Source of the DNA: Nilaparvata lugens
Taxonomy: Eukaryota; Arthropoda; Insecta; Hemiptera; Delphacidae
Assembly: GCF_014356525.2 (NCBI RefSeq)
Contig: NC_052517.1
Location: 2,362,742 to 2,426,741 of the forward strand
DNA: 64,000 bases
Direction: 5' to 3'
The notes beneath the pieces were generated by a model. That model did not search any database. It was not told the DNA's origin and saw only the letters and a list, made by a program, of their open reading frames with translations. Positions within the stretch are counted from its first letter, which is position 1. Every line of letters begins with the position of its first letter. The translations under genes were made by a program, and so were the position numbers. Shown one piece after another: positions 23,501-35,900 of the stretch.

Positions 23501-26500
23501 TGTTCTGTATCAAGGTGAGATGATACTGTATCATATTGTGGTGATACTGTATCATATTGTCGGTATGTCTAACACTAATTGCTAGTGAGGTGGACGTTAT
23601 AATGGTAGTATTTGATTAACATTGGTGTTGCTATCCTTGTCTATTATTCCACAAAGCAGATAGCGCTATCATTTTCTTCATAACTATTCCATATGCAAAC
23701 TAACCGCTAAATTTGTCTGGAATTATAAATTGGTCCACTTGACTAGAGGATTACAAAAATTTCATCATATTTATGCTCTATTCTATTCTATCAGATTGGT
23801 GAATTTTTCTCTCGTTAAGAGATATGATGATTTTTGTCGTACTAAGAGAGAGAAATTTTTTATTCTAGAAGATAACTGACCAATCATCGTAGCATAAAGT
23901 CTCATATTATGGCACAATACCTGTTAGGCTGAGCTCTATCCATAGTCCGAGTGATATAAAATTGTTCAGCAAAGAAACCTATAGTGACGTCCACGTTATA
24001 ATGGCTGTGTTTATCAGCAATGGTATTTCTATCCTTGTCTATCATTCAACAAAGCGGATAGCGCTATCTCGTTCTCGCTTCTCTGTTGCCAGATCGTCCT
24101 TTAACGATGTAGAATTAATAATTAATTACAAAATATATCATTTAATTAATAAATTCATTATGAATTAATAAAAAAAAATAAACTGTATCAGCTACCGTCT
24201 ATAGAAGGCATTGACAAGACAGAGGATAGGCAACGTTGTTCTCCTATCTTTCTCCACTGCCATTATAACGTGGACCTCACTATTTTATTGTGTAATATTA
24301 TCATGGTATAACATTTCTCCTTTTCGTTACCTGGCTGTAGGCTACATTCTTGAACATACCACAATCGAAAGGATTAAAATGTTTGCCGCTTTCTCCTAGG
24401 ACACAGCATCTAAATAATTTTATGATAATTAGAGTCAGCATTGGTATAACTGTTCATTGGAATAAACACTCACTTTTTCCTTTAATTCACTTTTTATTTA
24501 AATATAATTCACTCAATACAAAACAAACACAGCTTTTCTACATTTCAAGAACTAGAACAACCAGAAACTGAATAGCCTTCATCTTGATCTCTGTTCACTT
24601 GGTTTCCATTAATTTACTATTTGTGTAGAGAATTTGATTCTCCGAAACAGATCATAAATAATTTGTCAATATTGATAAAACTAGCCGTCAGGCTCGCTTC
24701 GCTCGCCATATCCGTCTGGACCCCCGACTGGATCGTCCAAGAATGAGATCAGCAGGCTCGCTTCGCTCGCCTGCATTTTTCATTTGTAGGACGATCCAGT
24801 CGGGGGTCCAGACTCTAAACGTCTGGCTAAACGGATATGGCAAGCGAAGCGAGCCTGACGGCTAGTAATATAATATTCCCAGGAATAGCTCTGATCGAAG
24901 TAGCAGTGCCCACATCAATTTTTCCGCGATAAATGCATTTCAATCTTCAACTTGGTGCCAACCTAACAAAGTCAACTCAACTTAATGCCAACCCTCAAAA
25001 TTATTAATTTAGTTACCAGTTAACAACTGTTTCGAAGAGGTACTCTCTCTAGATTATAGTTCTATATTATCATATGGTATGGACATTTCAATTAATTATC
25101 ATTAAGAGATTGGAATAAGAAGAATATACATGCTAAAAGACGAACTTTAAACCCTTAAAAACCACCCTTAGAGTTAAAATTTTTCCAAATCCGTTCTTAG
25201 TGCGCCTCTAAAGGGCCAACTGAACATACCTACCAAATTTGAAAGTTTTTGGTCCGGTAGATTTTTAGTTCTGCGAGTGAGTGAGTGAGTGAGTCAGTCA
25301 GTCAGTGAGTGAGTGCCATTTCGCTTTTATATATATAGATTTACAAATTATTATTGCATTATTTTATATATTCCTGCCTCTTATTACACTAAGTTAAATG
25401 TTGACTATCAGCTGTTTGTAAACACCTATGCCAACGGAAAATGGCGCGCTTTTTAAATAATGCTACAATGGTTAGGTCATAGGACAAACTGTATTCATGA
25501 AATTCGAATCCCAAAAATATCAAACGAATCTTAGAATTTACTGACAATTTATTTTTACTGATAAGTCAAGTGATAAACTTTGTTTTTACTTGAAGATTTC
25601 TGTTAATTCAATAACTGGTTTCATTTGATAGATATGTCACGACTGCGAGGCGAGCCGCTGGACTCTGTGTCACGTGAGCTAGAGTCTCAGGGCGCCCTGA
25701 ACGAGATCACAAGTGAGGGATGGACCATTGCTCGACTCCTGGCCACACGCAACCTGAGGCTCCCTCTGGCCTTGACTTGTGCCTTGCAGGCTGGCCAACA
25801 GACCAGTGGCATTAATGCTGTAAGTTACCAACACAACTATACCATAGAGAAAATATGTGAATAAGAAAAGATAGCATAAGAAGATATCCCACGGTTTGTA
25901 GAGTTCATTCAAAGTTGGAAATTGTGTATCAAATCATTGTGTATCAAGTTGAGATGATACTGTATCATGTGTGTTGATACTGTATCATATTGTGGTGATA
26001 CAATAGAGAAAAGATAGCATAAGAATTATCCCTTGGTTTGTAGAGTTCATTCAAAGTAGGAAATTGTGTATCAAATCACGGTGTTGTGTATCAAGCTGAG
26101 ATGATACTGTATCATGTGTGTTGATACTGTATCATATTGTGGTGATGCAATAGAGAAAAGATAGTATAAGAAGATATTCCATGGTTTGTTAACCGACGCA
26201 AAGCTGAGGTCTTGAGCCGTGTCCATACAGAACAAATGTTCGACAAGCATGTTTGTTGAGGAGCTCAGGGACAAACATTTTAAAAAGTTTGGACAATCAT
26301 TGTTTGTCAAACAAAAAATCTGGTGTGGCGCACCCACACAACTTTCCTTGCCGTTATGAAAATTGATCACCTGACGCTAGTGTTCCCGCGCATCTCAGAT
26401 CTACTATTCAAAGATCTGAGCCAGGTGGTGACAGGACAATAACGCTGTAGACACACGAGGTCTTCTATCTCTTCATAGTGAATGATTTAATTTGTCGAAT

Positions 26501-26930
26501 TTTTATCTTATTTTCAATTTTAGGTGAAAATGCTACTGAACATTAATTGTAAAGATTTTCATTAGCAAACTTTTCCACTTGAATGTTTTTGTCAAAATTG
26601 TATCTGAAGCCTGATAATCGGGAATCTAAAATTAAAACTTTGCATGGATGGGTCGGAGCTCCTGAAATTTTTACAGATATGGGACTTGTGGGCAGTTGAT
26701 AGAGCTTATCAATGAATATTTTAGGTATAAATTTGATTGAAATCGTTGGAGCCGTTTTCGAGAAAATCGCGAAAAACCCTTTTTTTGACAGCATTTTCGT
26801 CATTTATGCCGCCATATTGAATTGCATTTGTTCGTGTCGGATCCTCATAGTGTAAGGACCTTAAGTTCCAAATTTCAAGTCATTCCGTTAATTGGGAGAT
26901 GAATATCGTGTACACAGACGCACATACACT

Positions 26931-26964
<34 letters not shown>

Positions 26965-29900
26965 ACAAACAACACACACACACCACCACCACACAACACC
27001 AAAACACACACACCACACACACACCACACACACACACACACAACACACACACACACACCACACACAAAAACTTTTTGGAATCAGGGGACCTTGAAACGTA
27101 TAGAAATTGGAAATTGGGTACCTTAATTTTTTTTGGAAAGCAATACTTTCCTTACCTATAGCAAGGAAAGTAAAAATTACTGTTTTTCCAAACATTTTCA
27201 TAAAATAAAATTTTAAAAAATTTGCCCAAACTGTTTCAACAAACATGTTCGTCAAACATTTGTTCTGTATGGACACGGCTTTAGTTTCGACTCGATCGGC
27301 TTTTGTCTGTTTGGTTGTTTGTAACGCAGTTACAGTCGCAGTTATTGTCCGATTTGGATAAAATGTTGTATACAAGTACTTTGAAACAAGGCGCGTCAAC
27401 GTATGTAGAAGGTTTTTAGAAATGTTGCATTTCATGGATAATACAAAAGATAAAGGAGTCTCCTTCGAACGCCATTATTACCGTAAAAATCAGGCTATAG
27501 TGGACTATTAGTTGCATTTAATATTAATTAGTTGCATTTAATTCAATTAATAACTGAAAGTAACATAGTATTTTCTCTCGACCTTTCTCTGCTTTGAACT
27601 CGGGCTGTCCTGTTGCCAGTATGTCTAGAAGGAGATTAGCTTTTGATGTTAGCATTTTTGATACAACAACCCCAACAGCCATTAGCCGTTTTCACACCGG
27701 TATCTCGCCGACACGACAGGACAGAATTTACTCTGATGGACAGAGGAGGCTGTGGTTTATAACTGCGCAAGATCTACTGTTCACTGAACTACTAGTAGAA
27801 TTCATTCAAAGTTTGAAGTTTTGGAACAAATTATGGTGTTGTGTATCAAGTTGAGATGATACTTTATCATATTGTGTTATGATACAACAGGTTTCAGGCT
27901 CTACAGGTTTTATAGCCTAACCAACTATGGAGAAAGCGACCCCTGATTTACATCCAAACCAATCCACATCTAATCTTTATTTTATTCATTAGTTACATAC
28001 AATAAGTGCATCATAAAAATGATAGGGAGAGAAAAAATAGGGTAACCTTGTGCTATTCCTCTCCCACATTTAGATAAGGTTACACATAGTCCCAAATAGG
28101 TCTATTTATCAGTTTATCAGAGATTGACAATGGTGTAATAACCGAAACCGGTCTTTCTAAGTATCAATAAATCTGTGGTTTTTGACAATTTCTTAGTCTT
28201 TTTCATTCAATATGAATAATTACCACAATATCAACTTCTCAACTACACAAAAAATAGGTCTAGTCTTGTAGTTCTTCATTTCAAAAATTTTTAGTCCTTA
28301 ATTATTTTCACAATATTTTACAGTAGATTTTCAAATTTGAATGCTTCAAAACCAAACATAGAAGAAATATTTCACATTATCCTATCCTATTATAAGCGAG
28401 CAATTTCTGTATATCTGTCTATATTTTTATCTGGTTATTTATGTCCAAAGATCTCGAAAACGGCTCTAACGATTTTCACGGAATCTAGAACATAGTAGGT
28501 TTATGATTCATAAAAATTTGATTGCACTAGGTCTCATCACTGTGAAAACTCGCTGAAGGACATGAAAATGATAACAATTATTATTCGTCCTTGGAAAAAC
28601 AGATGATAATTTCGTCGTCTTTCGAAACAGAAGATGCGTGTGTGGGAGAAAAACAGATTTATTTCCAAAATTTTTAGTCCCTAAATATGTTTTCAAAGTG
28701 GATTTTCAAATTCAGATGCTTCAAAACCAAACATAGAAGAAATATTTCACATTAACATCACTAAAATAATAATCTAACTAGCCGTCAAGCTCGCTTCGCT
28801 CGCCACATCTGTCTAGCCAGGGGGCTCCGCCCCCTGGTCCCTCGACTGGGTCGTTCAAGAATGAGATCAGCAGGCTCGCTTCGCTTGCCTGCATTTTTCA
28901 TTTGGGCATTTTTATCATATATTAGGACAATCCAGTCGGGGATCCAGACTAAACGGACATGGCGAGCGAAGCGAGCCTGACTGCTAGTAATATAATATTC
29001 CCAGGATTGAAGTAGCAGTGCCCAATCAATTTTTCCGCGATAAATGCATTTAAATCTTCAACTTGGTGCCAACCTAACAGAGTCAACTCAACTTAATGCC
29101 AACCTGACAAAATTATTAATTTAGTTGCCAGTTAACAACTGTTTCGAAGAGGTACTCTATCTAGATTATAGTTCTATAGTAACATATGATATGGAAATTC
29201 CAATTATAATTAAGAGATTGGGAGAAGAAGAATATACATGCTAAAAGACGAACTTTAAACCCTTAAAAACAACTCTTAGGCCCGGTTGCACAACAGCCGG
29301 TTAAATTTTAACCGTGATTAATTTCAAGAACCAATCAGAGAAGGCGTTTTTGAAAAGACAGCATCTCTGATTGGTTCTCGTGGAATTAATCACGGTTAAA
29401 ATTTAACCGGCTGTGCAACCGGCACTAAGAGTTAAAATATTGCCAAAAGATTTCTTAGTGCGCCTCTAAAGGGCCAACTGAACATACCTACCAAATTTGA
29501 ACGTTTTTGGTCCGGTAGATATTTAGTTCTGCGAGTGAGTGAGTGAGTGAGTGAGTGAGTGAGTCAGTCAGTCAGTGAGTGAGTGCCATTTCGCTTTATA
29601 TATATAGATTATGTCTAATCTAGCATCTAATCTACATTTAATCTAAATCAAATCTAATCTAAATCAAATCTGATCTACAGGTTTTCTACTACTCGATGAA
29701 GATCTTCGAGTCGGCCGGTTTGAACGTGGCTGAGCAACAGTACGCCAGTCTCGGCGCTGGATTGGTGAACTTCGGGGTGGCTGTCATTATGCTTCCCCTC
29801 GTCAACAAACTGCCCCACCGCAAACTCACCATTAGCAGCTCTTGCCTCGCCACCCTAACCCTCTTCCTGCTCACTATAAGCATCAGTTATATTGTGAGTA

Positions 29901-32900
29901 ATATCTAATATTTGAGAAATTGATTGTTTTTGAAGAGATATTGTGATATTTCTCCATAATTGACCGAGCGAAGTGAGGTTCAAGATTCAAGTCGACGGTT
30001 TGGCATTTCTCTTAATGTTTAAATGTTTATATGTTGCGCATTTACAGCGAAACGCGGTAATAGATTTTCATGAAATTTGACAGGTATGTTCCTTTTCTAA
30101 TTACGCGTCGACGTATATACAAGGTTTTTGGAAATTTTGCATTTCAAGGATAATATAAAAGGAAAAAGGAACCTTCTTCATACGCCAATATTAGAGTAAA
30201 AATCAGACTATAGAATTATTCATCATAAATCAGCTGACAAGTGATTACACAGATGTGTGGAGAAGCCAGTCTATTGCTGTATTTCCATAAGGTTTATAGT
30301 TTCAATCAGGTACTTGTGAATAAGAATACTGCGTGAGGTCTACTGTTCACAGAACTACTAGTTCTATAGTGAGGTCCACGTTATAATGGCAGTATTTGAT
30401 CAACATTGGTGGTGCTGTCCTTATCTATCATTCCACAAAGCAGATAGCTCTATCCTTAATAGTGCATCAGAAAGGTAAACGAAACTTTTCAAAACAAGTA
30501 GAAAAAAATAGCTCTGTATCATTAGTTGTGTATCATCATAGTTTTGTATCAAATTAGCTGTGTATCAGCATTGTGAATGCCACTTTAATCTATATGAGAA
30601 TCAAAGTGGTATTGATAACATCTGTCTCTCATTTATTCATAATTAAATATCGGGGCACCGAGCTTTGCTCTGGAGTGTAAAAGCATACAAAATGTGTAAC
30701 AAAAGATTGAATTTATAGTTATTTATTAATTTCTCAGTCGTATAATTATTACTTTTACAGTTATATGAGGAGGCGCAACAGGCTTATGCCCATAACTGTC
30801 CCTTTTTAAATTCATACTACATTCAAAATCAAAATCTAGGTTAAGCTACTATCACTCATCAAAATAACAATTTATTTACACTTCAAAAAACAAACACATC
30901 ATCAATTACAAATAGATATAATATGAATTCGATTTAGAATGATATACTATGTTTGCTACAATATTCTTTAATATACTATGTACTATTCTACACTAACAGC
31001 ATCTAGTTACTATTTTGGACTTTCTGAAGTAAAATGTTTTCTAAAAAAAGAGAAATGAACGAAAATAAGTTCTTCTTGCTGAATTTTTCTTCTTGTGAGA
31101 TCAGCTGAATGATCCCTTACATGCACTCGTTCACTCACTTCCATTACTGTATCGACAGACGACAAAATTTCCAGCTGTTTTTCCAAGGACGTATTTATCC
31201 TTTTAATGTCCTTCAGCGAGTTATCTCAGGGTTGAGACCTAGTGCAATCGAATTTTCATATCATAAACCTACTTTATTCCAAATTTTTCGTTTTCGAGAT
31301 CCGGTCACATACAGATATAATATATAAACATAAAAACATCTAAACATATAAACAGAAATTGTCGTTTAATAATATAGGATATTTGTTTGAATTTCCTAAC
31401 TATAGTTAGGTCCACGTTATAATGGCGATGTTTGATTAGCAATGGTATTGCTATCCTTGTCTATCATTCAACAAAGCGGATAGCCCTATCATTTTCTACC
31501 TCCGCAACGTTTCCCTATCAGGTTATAATAATACTGTATTACAGTATTTGATTTTATTGTTGATCTATCCTTCATTTGATCCATTCATTTCAGAACTATT
31601 ATAAATTAGCAGCAGGTAACCCGCTAAGAAGATATCACATGGTTTTTAGAACTAACTAGCCGTCAGGCTCGCTTCGCTCGCCATATCCGTCTAGCCAGGG
31701 GGCTCCGCCCCCTGGACCCCCGACTGGATCGTCCAAGTATGAGATAAGCAGGCTCGCTTCGCTCGCCTGCATTTTTAATTTGAGCATTTTTATCATATGT
31801 TAGGACAATCCAGTCGGGGGTCCAGACTAAACGTCTGGCTAAACTGATATGGCGAGCGAAGCGAGCCTGACGGCTAGTAATATAATATTCCCAGGATTGA
31901 AGTAGCAGTGCCCAATCAATTTTTCCGCGATAAATGCATTTAAATCTTCAACTTGGTGCCAACCTAACAAAGTCAACTCAACTTGATGCCAACCTGACAA
32001 AATTTTTAATTTAGTTGCCAGTTAACAACTGTTTCGAAGAGGTACTCTATCTAGATTATAGTTCTATAGTAACATATGATATGGAAATTTCAATTATAAT
32101 TAAGAGATTGGGAGAAGAAGAATATACATGCTAAAAGACGAACTTTAAACCCTTAAAAACCACCCTTAGAGTTAAAATATTGCCAAAAGATTTCTTAGTG
32201 CGCCTCTAAAGGGCCAACTGAACATACCAACCAAATTTGAACGTTTTTGGTCCGGTAGATTTTTAGTTCTGCGAGTGAGTGAATGAGTGAGTCAGTCAGT
32301 CAGTCAGTCAGTCAGTCAGTGAGTGCCATTTTGCTTTTATATATATAGATTCAAAGTTTGCAAGTTGTGTATCAAATTATGGTGTTGTGTATCAAGTTCA
32401 GATGATACTGTATCATATCGTGTTATGATTTATCCTCTGGCCTTGATTTGTGCCTTGCAGGGGTCCCGCAAGGGTCTAAATAAAAGCTCGACCTACTGAA
32501 ATCTTGGAGATTTAAAAATAGGCCTGTAACCATCCTCGGTAAATTGAGAATGTATATGCAAAATGTGAAGTTAATGAGTTGAGTAGTTGAGACGTGATGA
32601 TGCGTCATTCGTGAATTTCCTATCCCCTACCTGTATGAGACAATTCTTTCCTTCATTATGTTATAGATGATTCAGTACAATATATGGGTCATTACAGTGA
32701 GGTCCACGTTATATTAACGCAGTATTTGATTGACATTGGTGTTGCTATCCTTGTCTATCATTCAACAAAGCAGATAGCGCTATCTCTTTCTCGCTTTACT
32801 TACACTGTTGCAGATCGTCTTTTAACAATGTAGAATTAATAATAAATTAACATAATATTACATCTTAACTATGAAAATTCATTATGAAATTTTTGAAAAA

Positions 32901-35900
32901 TATAATTCCTTGCTTAATAAAATATAATTGATTATTTTAAACGAGAATGAACAGTTAATATTACATCAATAAACCTGTATCAGCTACCGTCTATAGAAGG
33001 CATTGACAAGACAGAAAATCGGCAACGTTGTTCACGTATCTTTCTCCACTGCCATTATTGGTTCCTAGCTATCATTGGTTCATAGTTTATCATGTAAAAT
33101 TTTTCAGGGTTTCACCGTTATAGAGCACAGGTTACCTGCTCTTTGGAAAAAGTATCATTCTAAGGCTCAACTGACACTTAGGCGACTGAGGTGGGAAAGA
33201 GACTGGACTCTAGTGGAGATCATGTGCTTCCAAATGGTGACACTCAGACCAGTCGATTCCAAAGACTTTAAAGAGATATAGACCCACAATGCTTATGCCT
33301 TCCCAATGATAGCTCTTACTTGAAATTGAAGGCCGCCATTGGGGTATTTTAGCACCAGATATTATATAAATAATATTTGTAATACTATAGATCACAAAGG
33401 CATTGGTGGCATTGGTATGTAATAATCTTATGAGTTGCCCCCTCAATGGCGGACTTCAATTCCAAGTACGACACTAGCGCTGCATTTGAGTCTATGCATC
33501 TTTAAGGTCTTTGGTCGATTCTAGTCTCCGCGACGTCACCATTTCAAAACACATGCTCTCCACTAGAGTCCAGTCTCTTCTCCACCTGAGTCGCCTAAGT
33601 GTCAGTTGAGCCTTATACAATATTAATAATAACTCATGTATTGTGTTTTATGTTTCAGAAAACCTACTATTGGATGCCATATCTGTGTGTATTCTCAGTG
33701 ATGTTCTATGTGCTGGTCTATGGCATTGGTCTGGGGCCTATCCCATACTTTATCGGAAGTGGTAAGCATTTTTGAATAATTCATTAATTTCCTCATTAAT
33801 ATTGTGCTATCTTAAAAATATAATCATATTTACCATATCTTTATAATAAGAGAGAGTAGGGTTGTGTTTGTTCGTTTGTTCGCATCATAACATGTCAACT
33901 TGTGGATTCAAAAATTCAAATTCAAATTTATTTATTCAAGTAAGTCACAATAGATTCCGGTCTATACACGAATCTACAATAAATTACAGTACAACAGCTA
34001 ATTATGCAACAAATTTCACATATTATGAAAACATACTGGAAAAATATGAAACATACATTGCATACTGGAAAAGCGGGACTGATTTAGATCTCCAAATTTT
34101 GCACATAGATTCTAAAAATATCAATCTCGTTATATATAAAGAGAGCTTCAAAGATTTTGTCTATTTTTCATGCGTTTTGTATTACTAAGGATTATTTTTT
34201 TCAAAGGTTGCGTTTGTCTATTATAGACTTATTTCACATCTTTCTCTTCGAAATTAAATTTTCCACAAGTTCTGTGAGAAAATATGTTGTGTTTATTGTA
34301 CATTTAACATAGTCAAGCTGCGTTTACACCAAAGTTATAAACAACATGTTAATAACTTAATCCTTTTAGATAATATTAGATTGAACATAACTTATCATAC
34401 ACACGATGAACATATGTGTTTGTCAAGTTCCGTTCAATCTAATAGAATCTATAAGGATTAAGTTATTAACATTTTGTTGATAACTTCAGTGTAAACGCGG
34501 CTTTAAGCTGCGTTTACACCGGAGTTGATAACAAAAAGTTATTAACTTGAGTGAATCGTCAAAAATTTCTCTTGACAAAAGTTAATAACTCATGTTTCTA
34601 ACAGAAAACTCCTTGTCATTAACAAAATCTTGTTATCAATATAATTGACTTTCATATGATTTCATTTAACGAGAGTATTCATATGATATAACTGCCGGAA
34701 TAAAAAAGCAAAAGATTGTCTTCAAAATAGTTTATTTATTTATTTATTTATTCGTTGATATAATTACAAATCATATGATGGGGATAGAACAACAGGCACA
34801 GCCCAAAACTATTCTGTTCCCAAATTTTGATAAATAAATGAAATGTCCGAAAAAATAGGTTATGTTCTTACTGAGGAAATTTAAAGTTCAAAGTTCTGTC
34901 CAAGAATATAATATTAGCTAGAAATTTTGAATTTAGAATGATTAAAATACCAAATTATAGTCAAATTTTGCACTTAATATCACCGCACTTTGAATAAATT
35001 AAGTTATTTCAGAAAATTTTGAAGCCAAAAATATACACACAACTTTCAACTAGGCACAGCTGTTACAAACTTTAAATTGGAACATGTGTGTGATCATTAA
35101 CATAATGATCTTCATCTGATCTAATGTAACAAATTATAATGCGTTTACACCAGAGTTTAAAACAAAAGTTTTCAACATAAGTTAATAACATTTCCTTTTG
35201 GCTGCTAGTTTTGTTATCAACAAAAGTTAATAACTTTGTCACGTGTTTTGTCTACAGCTGTAGTTATTAGGAAACAGCTGTAGTTGTAGGGTGAGGATGC
35301 TGGGCGAGGGGGTTGCGGGGAAGATAGTAACCTGTTATTAACAAAAGTTAATGCGATAAAAGATGCTTTTGTTATTAACATTACACATTTCCTTTGATCT
35401 TTACCGACTCTCGATGGATAACATAAATCTTGTTAATAACAAGGAATTTTATGTTAAAAACACGAGTTACCAACTTTTTCAAGAGAATTTTTTGTCGATT
35501 CAGTCAAGTTGACAACTTTATATTAATAACTCATGTTATCAACTCCGGTGTAAACGCAACTTAACATGATGTTATTGACTTTTTTAATTAACATCAGTTG
35601 ATAGCAAAAATGTTGAAAACTTGTGTTATTAACTCCGGTGTAAACGCAGCTTAAATCCGCTTCAAACCTTAAAGGAACTTGTTTTTCGGGACAAAGTTTC
35701 ACGTATTTCGGCACATATCTCAAAAATTACTGTAGCTATAGGTCTGGAAACGTTTTTGTCTAATTTTTCAGCTAATTTTACATAAAGTACGCTGAATTTT
35801 ACATCTTAATTAACAGACAACATATACCCATAGAACTTCGTTTCAGAAACTCAGACGAAATCTTTCATCCTGTATAACTTGGTAACCAAGCATTCTCTGA

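Larger units (their letters stand above)
26215..27281. mobile_element. Foldback-U split by repeat-F
   Basis: GCCGTGTCCATACAGAACAA at the left pairs with TTGTTCTGTATGGACACGGC-type text at the right (about 27261-27280). Arms are about 100 bp; repeat-F fills the middle. Confidence 0.75.

Noticed and set aside
26875..27435. Cys/Val-rich and Thr/His-rich open frames
   Set aside because: They are translations of the (CA)n/(TG)n tract in repeat-F.
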